Source: Agelaius tricolor (Eukaryota > Chordata > Aves > Passeriformes > Icteridae). From it: a DNA stretch of 64,000 nt. The notes below the pieces were generated by a model. It ran no database searches. It was not told where the DNA came from and worked only from the letters and a program-made list of their open reading frames with translations. Where the stretch lies: contig JALJCS010000002.1 of the NCBI GenBank assembly GCA_023055355.1, forward strand, positions 83,229,001 through 83,293,000. Reading direction: 5' to 3'. Made by a program: the position numbers and the translations under genes. Below, piece by piece: positions 14,201 to 27,410 of this stretch; within the stretch, counting starts at the first letter, position 1; the number at the start of each line of letters is the position of its first letter.

Positions 14201-15976
14201 TTTGACATGCTGAAAATTATTCTTAAATTATTATTTATCCACGGCACTTGTCCACTCTGAGCAATACATCTGCAGGCATCATTCCTCAGCAAGCTGCTAC
14301 ATAGGCCAACTTTTATTTACACACCCCAAAGTCTAAATCCTCAACTGCCTGAATTCTGCTACTGGCGATTGCTGTGAGATCTGGACTAGAAAACCTTAGG
14401 AAACCAAGCTTGCAGATTTCCACCAAAAACCCAGGACTCCTGTCTCCACAGTCAACTGGGATGGAGATACTAAAATAAACTTCAAATCTTCCTGGAAACC
14501 CATGGGCTCTGACTGCAATCAGATGCTGAAAGTGCTGCATCCCTATAAACTCTTTCCTTTTCTGCCTTTCAGCCCACGCTGCTTTGATTCACCAATCCAA
14601 ATGGATGATGCTTTCTGTATAGCAGCTGACTGATGGCATTTCCATACTTTCTGAAAAGAAGAAAATACCAGTGACCTTAGTAAACTCCAAGACTAAGGCA
14701 CTTAAATGCTTCCAGCAGTCTAGCCATTGTAGTTTTGATTTGTTCCTTGGCTAAACTGACCACCTCTTAGTGACTTCTGTTTATCTGCAGTTCAGTGATA
14801 AAGTTCCCTTAATTCCCCACTGAATTGAAATATTTAGGGCAATGCCACAGCTGTGTTTATTCTCACACTCCACCACAGTTATGTAAATACTGCATATGGA
14901 GCTGTTTCTGATAAAGCCCATACCAACCCAAAGGAATTATATGCTAGCTCTAGATGACTGCCAAGATGCGCGGCATCTCTCCAGCTTGGCAATGCATATG
15001 AATGATATCACATTTTCTCAGAGATCATTTGGCAAACCTTATCATAAAAGAGTAATTTTCTCTCTCCTTCTCAAAGACCCTCAGTGAGCTGAGGAGTGTT
15101 TCCAGCATCCTCTTCTCCACCCACAGAACACGGGGGTGACACAAAACCCAGTGCTTCCAAATGCTGTAACCTGGCATGTAAGAGGAAAACTCCCTTCCTC
15201 TCTTCATCAGATTTTCTACTTCACAGAGGATCAGGAGGAGTTGAAAGCAAATGTTTGGTAGACCATACTCATTCCACTTTTGATAAAGCTTCTTTCTGTA
15301 GGAGTGTTCATTATCTAAGAAATACCTTTTATCAAAACTCTTGAAAGTACTTCTGCCACCAGCACTGGCTCAGGACCAAATCAGGCACTGAGTTACACTT
15401 CATGACTCTTCCTGGGTCAGATTATGTATTCAGTAACTGATTAAAGTGTGGAGTAAATCCCTTGAAGTTAATGATAAGCTGGAGCCAGAGTTATTCAAGT
15501 CCATCACACTACTTTGATTTTGCACTGGCACAGAGAGGAACATAACAGGCTGTCACTGACTTTGCAAACTTAAAGATGAATCAAAGGCCAAACTGTTCGC
15601 TCTGCACTTCTCCTCCATCACTGTCTGCACATGAAACCACAGTAAATAATTTTGGTTTTTCTGAGTGTACAAACATAGGAACCTTTCCAGGAAAAGGGGG
15701 AATTTAGAAGAACACAACCTGATTTATATTTGAAAAGTTGTAGGTTTTGTTATAAAATAAATTTTAAAAAACTGTTAAGGTTCTTTTGAATTCTATATGC
15801 TGCATCAGGAGATGAACCAGGAACTGAATACATTAAAACTAAGCAATGGAAACTTCGGGCTTAGTCTGCAAGGAAAATATTCCAGAGAGAGACTGTTAGG
15901 CTTGCAATGAATTCCCCAGCATACTCTCTGAAGAAGCACCTTCATTTGATGAACCTAAATGGAAGTGAAAGCAATT

Positions 15977-16001
15977 TTACCAAGCAAGCACTGCTTGGTA
16001 A
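15977..16001. repeat. Short perfect inverted repeat
   Basis: Arms TTACCAAGCA and TGCTTGGTAA (10 bp each) are separated by a 5-base loop, AGCAC. This would form a small stable hairpin on either strand. It is too short to be a convincing microRNA precursor, and there is no terminator context in a eukaryotic intron. Confidence 0.75.
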
Positions 16002-16770
16002 TCAAGTGGAATTTTTCTATGTGAAAGGCTCTCAGTCCCCTTGCTGTCAGAAGAGTACTTGCTGTATTAACAGTTACTTGGTGGCTTTCAGCTTACAGTG
16101 CTAAAACCAATGTAGATACTTTCCTGGGGCTGGACTAGACTGATATCCAACCAGAGGGTGTATATATCGCTAATGAGCTGTCACAGTTGATTTCATTTCT
16201 ATTTGCCACCAGCTGGGCTTTAATACAAGGGATATCAGAGGAGTTGTGCCACATGCAAGTAAAGAAAGGATTTGGTTCTGCAATGGACTTGCTCACACCA
16301 CTGCATGCAGATGCTGACCAATCTGCAGAGACATCAAACACTGCCTTCCTCACCCTGAACAACCACAAAAGTAATGGAATAGTTTTCAAATGTTTATGGA
16401 TATTAAGGAGCAGGACTCTTACACCACAGTGCCCAAAAATTATCTTATATTTTACTGTCTTGATTTTTTCTTTTATATTCTGGTTGTAATTATAATGAAT
16501 ATTGGTAATCCAGGAATATGGAGTTCAGCCTTCTTCACAGCAGAATCAGCACAAAACAATGGCAAAGATGCTGTTCCAAGGAGGAGCTGGGGTAAATTAT
16601 TTGGGAAAAAAACCCACTAACAGCATTATTTCATAGAGATGTCAGGAATTTGATTTAACATTAGAAGATGCTGAAATTTTAAGAACAGAAGATGTGATTG
16701 GTATATTCAATACACTGAGCAGAGCTCCCTGAAGCAGCTGTTTTCCCTGAAGCAAACCCACAGCCAAACT

Positions 16771-16773
<3 letters not shown>

Positions 16774-16803
<30 letters not shown>
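16774..16803. repeat. (AGC)10 trinucleotide microsatellite
   Basis: Ten uninterrupted AGC (CAG) units. On the SNTB1 transcript this reads as GCU/CUG repeats. It is a pure array, so likely length-polymorphic. It is the longest CAG/CTG array in the window. Confidence 0.97.
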
Positions 16804-16805
<2 letters not shown>

Positions 16806-18820
16806 AGCAAACCTTCTGCAGCTGGAGCTGCATCTGGGCTTGGCAAAGAGCATATAACTGCAGTTGGTAACAGGGGAAAATGCCCCCTTCCAGCTGAGAA
16901 GAGGGTGGAGGGTTTCATGCTGCTGCGTAAGTTCATGGGTTTGGAGATGAATTAGATGTCTTGTGCAAGGAATGCCACTCTTGCTGTTAGGAAATGCTGT
17001 AGTAGGACCCAGGGTAAAGAAGAGGATGTGATCCACAAGTGTGGGTGAAAACTGATATGGAAACAGGGAAAATTAGTAGGGCTGCTGACAGATCAGCTCT
17101 GTCTTGTGGATGAGCTGTCACAGAAGGAAGTCTTGCTGGAAGAGAGAAATGGCAGGTGTACCTTATCTAGCAGGGTATGTCTCAATGTCTCACTATGTTA
17201 TAAATCTACTTTTTGGCTTCCATGATCAAGAATCCCAGGGATCACTGCTTACTTGCCAAGTGAAGCAAAACCAAAGCCAAACAACCATGACTACAAAGCC
17301 ACAAATTCCTTCTGGATCAATTACTGGCCTCTGCAAGCTGTAGAAGAGCCCCCACCTGGGAGCCAGTGTCCCAGAGATACTGCCAGCTTCTTTGGGGACA
17401 GTGTGCATGGGTCACCTCCTGGCACTTTCACAACTGACAGTAGACCCATCTTCCTATGGAATAGACACAGAGTCTGATGGAAAAGCTGTATGTAAGTGAT
17501 GAGAAGAAGTAGCAACTTCAGCAAAACTCTTACTATAGTAAAACAGGAATTTCCATCAGCAGAAACACAGGAGAAAGCAAGCTAGAAGTGAGCAGAGGGT
17601 ATTAAAATAGCAAAGAATTCACACACAACCCCTAAGCACTAAGGACCAGCCTCAGAATCTACCAACACTGAGCTGGAGCACCTCTGATGCAGCCCAGCAC
17701 CAGGGCTCACACCGTGATTGCCATTTGCTGCCATTCCCGTGACTACATGAGGTGCAAGAGAGAGCAGCTTTAAATACTCCAGCTGAAAATCCTGCTCCTT
17801 AATCAATGGCAGATCAGGCTAGATCAGAGCTGTGAGACTGAAATCCAATTTGCAGATGGGCTGGTAGGCAAGGGAAAGGCCAAGACTGAGCACAGGGCAA
17901 ACACCAGGCAGGAAAAAGAGCCCTGAGGTTGTCAGTGTCTCCAAGCCATAACACAAGGACTGCGGGAACTGGGAGCATAGCAGGCAACTGAAACCCTTGC
18001 ACATCAATCTTATTTCTTTGGGACATCTCAGGGGTCTTTAAACTGCTCTTCAACATTATTTAGCAGCAGCTTGGGTGTCAGCACTTATATGCTTTTACAT
18101 ACAGATGCACATAAAAACACAATTAACTATTTGTTTTCCTCTTCCCTGCAGCACTCCCACTGCTCTTCCTTTCCCTTTACTCTGTGACACATTTCTTAGA
18201 GCATCCCTCTATCTACACCTTCTCAGAGCTTTGGTTTTTTTTCTTTTTTACAAAAGTGTTTGTTAAGTAAAGTCTGCTGCAGTCTTCACTCTCTGGTTTG
18301 TTGCTCTGCCTTGCTGGTTTGGCTTCTTATTTAATCACTTTTTCTTAATTTGTGCTCCTCTCTTCCCTCCATCCATTTCTCAAGGTAGCTCCTTATTTTC
18401 TGTTTCCCTTCACCTGATTATTTTCCAGTTCCTTTGCTCTTTTTTCCATTTCTCAGCTCAACCCTCTACATCTGAAGCTGATTGGAAAAATCCAAATTCT
18501 TTGACTTTTTCAAAATTCCCCTAACTGAAGCAATGGCTGAAAAAAACCAAAATGGCAACACAAAAACCCACCAGCATATAGTGGAGTTTTTTTCATTATT
18601 TAAGTATTTTCACAGGAAATAGAGACTTTTATTAAAAGCTTGTTAATCAAATATCCAGCTGAAAGCTTTCTTCCATCCTTAGTTACTGCCACCTCCTCAT
18701 CACTCACATCCTTCCTCACCACCCAACTCACCAGGACACATTTTATTCATGTCAGGTCATGTTCAGCCCAGCTCACACATACACACAGACATCCATACAG
18801 TTTTATTTATAGTCACATAT

Positions 18821-18836
18821 ATGCATGCATGCATGC
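18821..18836. repeat. (ATGC)4 microsatellite
   Basis: Four perfect ATGC units in a CA/TA-rich stretch (about 18775-18850) that also carries loose ACACAC and ATATAT runs. It is self-complementary and may be polymorphic. Confidence 0.85.
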
Positions 18837-21800
18837 ACAGACACTGGTTTTGAGTTACACATGCAAGAGGTTTACCCATTCCTATTTCATTTATGCTGGA
18901 GATGGGAAGGACATCAGGAGCACACCTGTATGGCCCAGAAGGATGGGGAAGGGAGAAAGCCCCATGCCATTACACCAGGAGAAAAGATTAATCTTTTTTT
19001 TTTCAAGAAAATAAGACATGCCTAGTCCCAAATTCACCAGGACCTGCAGAGATTGAAGGTCAGTCACAACATGCTGTAACAATCCAGTTCTACACTGGTA
19101 TCTCAAGCACCCTGCAGGAAAACTCAGGGGTTTCCACTGTGTTCCCAGATCCTGGTGCATCTCCCAGTAATTCAGTTCTCAAACCATTGCCCAGAGACTA
19201 CATCAGTCTTTAGAACATTAGAAACCTATTTTAATGTGATTTAACAGAACAAGAATAAATAATGAGAAAAAACCAAAGTAATGAAGTTCACCCTAGTTTG
19301 GTGATTTGTCTCAAAAAAGGCAAAAATGCCTCCCATCTTTATGGGAGGGATAGTCCTACAGAAGTGTCTGATCTCAGTGGCCTTTCAAGAAAGATGAGAA
19401 AAAATTTAGGCTAACAGAAAAATTGGTATGACCCAGACTAAAACTGTTTGGCTTGTTGGGAGTTTCAAAAATGATAGAAAACAACTATTTCACATAATGA
19501 AAATCAAATTTTAAAATCACCATTTCTGTCTAGAGGCTTCAGAGCTCCAGCTCCTACAGGTTTAGAAAACTGCCCCTAATCAAGATAGATGACTGCAGCT
19601 TACAAAATGCATCAGCAATTGCAGGACTGCCCAAAAAGCAGATGATGTAGATGACAGAGAGCTGTCAGACAACCAGTTATAGAACCATTAATTATTAAAT
19701 CTATCAGTTAATGAATTAATTGTAGCAGTTAATGCCTTGCCCCCAAAACACTGTTGTGAGAGAAAAAATGCAAAGTTACAGGTCCCTCATGAGACAACCC
19801 CAGCTCTGAATGCACTGACCCTGGCTACTGAGAAGGGTCCCACAGCCATGCAGGTGTTGAGGAGGAAGAGGAGGCCTTCCCCATGACCGACCCCACAACT
19901 CCACTCCTGCTGTCCATACCCCAAATTCTTCCCTCTCCTACTCTCAGAGTACTAAAGAGAATGCCTTTTTAGCTGAAGTACCTAAGTTCTCTCAGCTTGA
20001 AAGAGGCAACAGTAGATAAACCTCAGGTGCTGCCTACTTGTTCATCCCTTCCCATAAAGAGCACGTTTTGTAAGCAGATTAGCAGTTGCAGAACAGGAAT
20101 ACAACAAGAGACATCCAGATTCACACAAAAGCTGGATTTGGATCCATTACAGTAAAATAGTTGGAAGCTAAGGTTAAAAACACATGTGCATCATGACTTT
20201 AAATTCACAGCCTTTTGTGGGCAAGGCTGTAACAGACCAAGCACACTGTAATAGCACAGCAGGGTGATTTAAGGATGAGGGGAGTGTAAACCAGAGTTTC
20301 ACCCTGATTATCAGCACTTTTGTTCTTTTGTGGATTTGAATTATACTCTTTCAAGTTACTTTACTTTAATGTTGGATTGTTGATATAGTAATCTAAGCAG
20401 ATAATAAACACAGCCCACCAGGAAAAAAAAATCCAAATGCTAACAAAAATTCTTGATATAAATCAGACTGACTCAAGCATGCTCAATGACTTCTTCAAAG
20501 GACTTATTGATATTCATACAGTAAAACATGTCTGTACCAATAATGATAATTAACTGCTATGTGCCTTTCATCCAAGGATCTCAAGCTGTAGCTCACAACA
20601 ACACTATGAATTAAGTATGGTCTCTGCATTTCACAGAGGTTCTACAGCCAGAGAGCAGCTCAATAACAACACAAGGAGCAAAGCACAAATTCCTTGAGGA
20701 GATGTGGAGGGCGATTTTTAATACTGGTAATGCACCCATTCTGTATCTTTACCCATGCTCTATCCCCCATGCAGACATAAATTCTTTGTCCTTTCTTGCC
20801 TACCTACAACATACAGAAACAGAAAAAAGGCCCCAGTTTCCTAAACCAGAGCCCAGTCCAGCTAAATCTGTACTGTGTACTAGGGAAAAAAAAAATCCCA
20901 GCTCCCCAGGAAGCCCCACAGAGCTGTGGATGTCCACCCAGGAGTGACACAGCTCCAGCAGTGTCAGCAGTGCCAGCACAGTGGTGGACATGGGCCATCA
21001 CCTCCTTCCTCCTTGGTGCAGGGCTCAGCCTTGGCCCAGCACTAACCCCATCTGGGCTTGTACTGCCAGTGCCATTGACTCCTCAGTGCTGTCAAATGCC
21101 TCCTAAGGGGCAGAAAACAAGGTAAGTGTGACCTGTGCTCACCAAGGGTGGCTCTAACTCATCTCTGGTCATTCTCTGGCAGAGCCCTGCCCTCTGTGAG
21201 CCCCAAACATAAGTGACTCAGGGAAACCATTCCCCCAACAGCAGAGAAAAACCCCAGGCAGCAAAGGTGCACCCCTAAGTCACATTGCTCTTGGAGGAGA
21301 ATCAGCACACCAGGGCCTGCTGACAGCTGGCAGAACCAAGGCATGGTCCTGCTCACCAAACAGGAGAGAGGCAGGCTGGGGGCATGAGCCAGACCATGTT
21401 TTCATCAAGGAGATATCCAGAACCTTCTCTACTGCCTTATACTTGCCTCCCTATTCCCTCAGTTCCCCTTAAGTTATATAAGCAGGAACATGAAGAGGTA
21501 CAGGACCTGCTTGGTCTTTCATTCCCTCACCTACTTCAAGATGTTTGTCTTTTTACTGCATTTTTTACAATCTTCTGCTTACACCTTATATTTGTTGTGA
21601 GCATTCATGACTCAAGTTTTTTGATGCAAGGATTTGTTTCTACTATGTCATATTAAATCATTTGAAATTCAGTTTTTTCCTTAAAAAAGCTTCAGCTTTT
21701 ATTTTCATGTCTTATTGTAACAAAAGTAAATACATGCAAATTCACTAGAATTTGTTTTATATTTAAGATTTTGAGATGCCATGTCAGAATCACACTGCTA

Positions 21801-22226
21801 TTTCATGCTGCATAAGTTACTTATACACTTATACTACAGTTCAAAATGTTAAATCTCATGGACACTACTACTGTGCATTACTGACACTGCTGTTATTAAA
21901 TAATGTAAGAAAAAATTATTATTTAAAAATGTGTACAAAAGGAAGTTTGGGGAGCAATGGCTTCACAACAGATCTCGTGAATACTTCATTCAATGAATCA
22001 GTATTTCCCATTGAAAAAAAAAGAAAATCAAACAAACAAAAAAACATCTCAAAGTAATGAAGCTCCTTGAATCTACTGCTGCCTTTGGAGTAAATAGGTC
22101 TCAGTCTGTCCTGTTCTGCACCTCCTTGATGTCTTCGGAAGCTCAGGCAATTCCCAGATGCAGCTCACTGTGCAGAGTCCAGAATGAATGGATACCAGCC
22201 AGTTCCTCTGCCATCTTGTACTAGGT

Positions 22227-23314
22227 TGACCCTGAATTCCAGGCACCCAGCAAAGTTTCTCTATCACTCCCCTCCACTAGTGGAGAGGGGACAGAAAATG
22301 TAACAGGTTCCTAAGCTAAGGACCAGGAGCAATCACTCACCAAACACCATCACAGACAAAACAGGCTCCAAGTTCAGGAAATTAACTGAATGTATTACTT
22401 ACAAAATAACTGAAATTACTGAGAAGCAAAATAAATCTTAAAAACACCTTCTCCCCCCGCCCCCCCTTCCCTCCCAGGGTCTACCTACTCCCCTCCAGTG
22501 GCAGAGGGAGACAAGGAATGGGGGCTGCACAGTTCATCACAGGTTGTTTCTGCCACTGCTGCTCAGGGACAGGAGTCCTTCCCTTGCTCCAGTGTGGGGT
22601 TCCTCTCATGCAGTTCTTCATGAACTTCTCCAATGTGAGTCCATCCCATAGGCTGCAGATCTTCATGAACTGCTCCAGTGTGGCTCCCTTTCCACAGGAT
22701 GCAGTCCTTCAGGAGCAGGCTGTTCCTGCATGGATCCCCCACGGGGTCACAAGTCCTGGCACCAAACCTGCTCCAGCATGGACTCCCTCTCTCCACAGGT
22801 CCCTGCCGGGAACCTGCTTCAGCACAGATTTCCCACACAATCACAGACTATTTTGGGTATCCACCTGCTCTGGCATGGGCTCCTCCATGAGCTGCAGGTG
22901 GATTTCTGCATCCCTGAGATCCTCCATGGGCTGCAGGGGCACAGCTGCCTCCCCATGGGCTGCTCCATGGGCTGCAGGGGAATCTCTGCTACAGCCCCTG
23001 GAGCACCTCCTGCCCTTCCTTCCTCACTGACCTTGGGAACTGCAGGACTGTTTCTTTCACATATTCTCACTCCAATCTTATCTGGCCACAATTACATCTG
23101 CAAAGAAACTTTCTTATTTTCCTTTTTAAATATGTTCTCACAGAGGTGTTACTACAATTCCCAATTGGATCAGCTTTGACCAGCAGTGGGCCCACCTTGG
23201 AGCTGGCTGCCATTGGCACTGTAGGACATGGAGGAAGTTTCTGACAGCTTCTCACAGAAGCCACCTCTGTAGCTTCTCTGCTACCAGAACCTGGCCATGG
23301 AAACCCAACACACA
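22227..23314 (-). mobile_element. Near-complete ERVL-like solo LTR (avian)
   Basis: Read on the minus strand, the element starts at about 23314 with TGTGTTGGGTTTCCATGG. It passes a TATTTAAA-like box (near 23125), a series of repeated motifs containing CAGCCCATGG and CTGGAGCAGG, a TGTGATGAACTG segment, a G-rich tract (near 22450-22470), and ends near 22227 with GGTGCCTGGAATTCAGGGTCA. Length is about 1.1 kb. No internal gag or pol sequence adjoins it, so it appears to be a solo LTR. It has the same orientation as SNTB1. The position equivalent to the AATAAA signal of the 9405-10020 copy reads AATACA (22391-22396), so its poly(A) signal is decayed. No clear target-site duplication was found at the estimated ends, which are uncertain by a few bases. 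Confidence 0.85.
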
Positions 23315-26300
23315 CCTACAGAATATACCTGCTTAATTTTATCTTCTGATTGTAATTAGTCCAATCCTGAAATGGACAGTGATAGGAAAAGTTCACTGTT
23401 GGGAATCCATCTCGGTTCATTTTTCCTAGCTTCCAGACCAAAGCAAACCTTTCCCATCAGAGTGCCAAATCCTGCCAATGAATAACCAAGTCATTAAGGA
23501 TAGACCCTGCTGAAGTTCCCTGTGAGATTCTCACTGCTCTGGACTCCTGACACTGGAAGAATATGATGTGTGCTGACAGGATCAGGCCCACACCTCCTGG
23601 GTTTGGCTGAAAGACATGCAAGCAGAATTTTAGGGTGACTTCAAGAGCAGATGAGAAAACCTTTTCCATCCACATAGCATTGTCTCATTCTCCAGGGAAT
23701 GTCGTGTCTCCTGTGTTGTGTACAGAAGTACCTTTGTATTATATCCCAAGATTTTAAAAGCACCAACAGAAAAAATTTCACCCGAGAGACCTTTTTTTTC
23801 TCCTGTTCCTTAATATCATCACCAGAAATTAATGAAAAGCTTTCTACACTGCAGAAGATTTTCTGTTTATTGGCATTACTAGCCATGATCATTTCCACAT
23901 GTTCCTTCATTGGGAGGGGATGCTCCTCAGTGAGGCCTGACATTAACCTTTACTGCTGCCACCAAAAAGGTCACTTATCAGTGAAAACACAGCAAACAAT
24001 TGATTTAAGTAGCAATTATGTTAACCAGTTTCTTCCAGCCTAAAATATAACAAGCCCCGCACCTAGAGAAGAATGGCATAGATGATCTTTTCTCCTGTTG
24101 CCATGCTTTTATTATTTAAAAAAAATCTTACACACTAATTTTGGTATTGGTTTGTATTAAGGATCTTCTCCTTGGTATCTTACAGCATTTTTTATCAGGT
24201 AACAGAAAAGATCTCCTCCAGAATGAACCCACAGGCAGATCAGGTGAAGGAGACATCTGAGAACTGCTGGGTCTAAAAGCATCAGATATCACTTCTGCTC
24301 CAAAATAACAAGTTCACCAAAACCTTTGAGAGTAGACACAAACTTGAGAATCTCTGAACTGGGGTCAGTCTCCCATGAGAAGAAAAATGTCCTCTGCAGG
24401 GCTACCACCTCTAATGGGAAAAACAATACTCCTCTGAGCCCATTAAATCCACATTTCACTGCAGCTTTCTAAGAATTGGAGATAATTCAGTGCCAACAAG
24501 CAAGTATTTCCTTTTGGGTCCCTTAATATAGATATCTTCTCATGCTGGACATCAAATCAGTTCATCCTGGTCCCAGAAGGCTGCTGACATTATCCCCAGC
24601 CTGCACTAAAGAAATCACTGCACTGGAAAACTCAGGCTTTCCATGTCCACACTTGCTCTTAAGTGAAAATTAGCTCAGTTATAGTCCAAAGGAGCCCTTT
24701 AATGGCCAACATATGCTTTGGCATCCTGCCAGCAGAGCTCTCTTAAGGCCATCCAGCAGAGTGACACCATCAGTTACAAAATCTATGTGTGTCAGGTCAC
24801 TAGGTTATGAAACAGAAGTGTTGTAAGCATGTAAGGACGTGGCTTAGGCCCTGCTGTGAGCGAAGACAAAATTATTGTTCTGGAATCAGATTACTATCTT
24901 GGAAGGCACTCCAGTAAGAAAGGGTCACTGCATTGTAATAGCATTAATACTGGGAAATATGAGTTCCAGTGTTCAGAATTGTTAAAAAACACTGAAACCA
25001 GTAAAGATGCTAATCCATGGGGTGCTACTACGACACTCAGCTAGCAGGATGGTGAGGTACTGCATGCTTGGATGGAAAAATCCATCTCAGACTGCACTGT
25101 GCTGGACTACAGTAAAAATCAGAAGTCACTCTTTCCACAGGAAATGACAGCAACACAAAATGAAAACCATGATAACAAGCAATATGACTCTCCCACACAT
25201 TACTTCCTAGTAACACTGAAGAAAACACACATGTAGCATGCTTCAAAAAAGTCAGCTCCATTGCAGAGGTATCATGAGCAATGAGTGTGTGTCCCTCTGA
25301 GTCAGTCCTGGCTCTCAAACCAACTGAGGGCCAGGAGAGTGACAGAAGGTGAAAACTATAATAAAATCAAAAAAGAAAGGGGAAAAAATATGAGAAAATA
25401 AAGTCAATGCAGGCAAAGTATCATTACATTGTACTGATTCAAAAAATGCGACCTGTATGAGTATTTTTAAACTACACACCATGGCAGAGAGAAAGACAAA
25501 CTCTCAGACAAGTGATACAGCTGTCAAATCTTAAACTATGCAGACATATGTGGAAAAAAGAGTGGCCAATATCAATAAACATCTAGATCTAAGCTGAGAA
25601 GGACTGCTAGGGTTATTTCTGGTTTACAATTGCACTTCTGTAGCAGTCAGTTACTCTGACTATGGTGGAAACCACTACGTGAGATGAAGAGCCAAGGCAA
25701 AGTAAATCCATACGAAACAATAAAGTATAGAGGGGGAAAATTAAAAGGTCAGACAAATATAGAAAGGGAAGATGGAAAACAATACAGATACTAATAAAGT
25801 TTCTAAATTGCAGTGCAAGCGATTACAGAGATTACATCCTTCCCAAGCCACTTTCTTCTCTCCCCACTTCTCTTTATCCTTTTCTGCAAATGAAAATGTA
25901 ACTTTTGCTTATGCCTATATGTAAATGCTGAGAATCTAAGGCATTACACCAGCTTCTGAGCACTGCAGAAAAATGAAAACGCCATTATTTGGATGAAGAA
26001 TGAGTTTGTATCACTGACTTGACTGCTCCCTTTTTTATTAGCAGCTGTTAGAGAAGGGATCAGGGAGTGTGCTGGTGCAGTGCAGCTGTTCCACATATGT
26101 TATAAATAAGGGCTGGTAAAACCTCATCCTATTTTTAACATTAAGAAAAAAAACAAGTCACAAAAACTCCCCATTAATGCCTTGTAAGTGGAACTTTTCT
26201 CCTCTTCTTGACTTTAATGTCCAGAACTGAATACTCAAACCAGACCATTCTTAAAACAATATTCATTTAAAAAAGGAAAGAAAATGCAATTTAGTGGAAT

Positions 26301-26629
26301 CAGATTTAGGCAGCCTGGAGGATGTAACCAATTAGTGTGTACAGTATCTTTTCCTTCAAAAGCAGACATTTAATCATGATGAAAACAACCCCCCGAGATT
26401 TTATTTCCCACAGAAGTGCTGGATTACTGCACTGAGGTTCCTCTAGCATAACCCAAAAGCTGAGCCACGCCTCATGTGGCTCTGTCACCACCACCCACCC
26501 TTCCCAAAGCTGCTGGCTCCCCTTGCTCGATCGTGTGGCCAGAGCCCTGCTCACCAACCCCAGCGCAGAAAATGACAGCAACCATTCAAGGTGAAAGCGA
26601 AATCCCAGCCCCAGGCAATCCCCACTCAC

Positions 26630-26846
26630 CTGTTTTCGGGGTCTGACACCGTCAGGTTGCGTGTCACGTAGCACATCTTGAGGGGAATTGTCTTCCTGTC
26701 CCTGTGGATGGAGAGCGAAAGCTGCGCCATCGGCTCAGCAGAGGCGCAGCCCAGGCGCGGAGATTCGGGGGGCGGCGTCTCCCAGCCGATCTCTGACACG
26801 GGGGAGCCTTTCTTCACATAGGGGGTTGCTTCTCTCATGTATTTCA
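26630..26846 (-). CDS. SNTB1: SNTB1 internal exon (probably exon 2): end of PDZ domain, linker, start of PH1b
   Basis: Beta-1 syntrophin is a cytoplasmic adaptor of the dystrophin-glycoprotein complex. Its PDZ domain binds channels and signalling proteins, and its PH domains contact membrane lipid and partners. Seen: the minus-strand frame is open for 71 whole codons. It begins in a codon split across the upstream intron (G|TG, phase 1), continues KYMREATPYVKKG (last PDZ strand), then a Pro/Ser linker with GWETPPPESPRL, then KTIPLKMCYVTRN, which starts the second half of the split PH1 domain, and ends DPEN plus AG (phase 2). The acceptor reads TTCCATAG after a pyrimidine tract and the donor reads CAG|GTGAGT. 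The sequence matches what I know of SNTB1 better than SNTA1 or SNTB2, most clearly in the linker. The segment before IHRDRK looks more variable than its flanks. The length, 217 bp, is not a multiple of three, so skipping would break the frame. The exon number is inferred from the family gene structure. Confidence 0.96.
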
Positions 26847-27383
26847 CTATGGAAGAGAGAAAAAGAGATGGAAAACAATAAATAAATGAATATTCTGGAG
26901 TTGCATGCTCATGTGAGTTCTCTGGACTGGTGTTAACCCTCAATGCTGTCCATTAATTCTGCTCACCAAACATCCCAGCACAGGAAGCTGTGCAAATACA
27001 GAAGATTAAGATGTGCCTGCTGCCAGTGTCAGTATGGTGCTATGAGTAAAATGAGGGAGAAGAACAGAACAGGCAAAGTAAGAACATGCAGCCATAGAGT
27101 GTAGGGCCAGGAGAGCCATCCCACCTTTCTGTGACAGTGGGTAAGCAGTCATGCAACAATTGCTTCACACAGAAGCCATGAGCTGTCAGAGGTACAGGGA
27201 TGTTTAAAGAAAGACATTCAACCAAGTGACAGTGACCCTATTATTCCCTTATCTAAAATGTCCCAGCAATACTTCCAGTGATTCCAACTCACATCTTGCT
27301 TCTGGTTCACACTCATCAGTGTCCCACCACTAATCTCAACAACTATTTCTGCTTGCTGGGAAGCAGTTTTGTCTAATCTACTT

Positions 27384-27410
27384 GTACATATATGTATGTA
27401 TATATATGGA
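27384..27410. repeat. AT/GT-rich dinucleotide-like repeat
   Basis: A short alternating purine-pyrimidine run (GTACATATATGTATG then TATATATA). It is a degenerate microsatellite and self-complementary in part. Confidence 0.7.

Larger units (their letters stand above)
11233..26629 (-). other. SNTB1: SNTB1 intron 2 (complete, 15,397 bp)
   Basis: This intron is bounded by a GTGAGT donor at its high end and a TTCTAG acceptor at its low end, and it interrupts a codon in phase 2. It contains a short hairpin (15977-16001), an (AGC)10 microsatellite (16774-16803), an (ATGC)4 run (18821-18836) and a near-complete ERVL-like LTR (22227-23314). The intervals 11240-15970, 16810-22220 and 23320-26620 hold only short, unconserved-looking frames. 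I see no further syntrophin exon, no tRNA and no recognisable non-coding RNA in them. Confidence 0.93.

Noticed and set aside
16125..16160. Short CTGGACTAGA stretch resembling a CR1 3' end
   Set aside because: The match is too short and the flanks do not continue as CR1.
22518..23030. 170-codon plus-strand open frame
   Set aside because: It lies wholly inside the minus-strand LTR at 22227-23314 and reflects the LTR's repeated motifs, not a gene.
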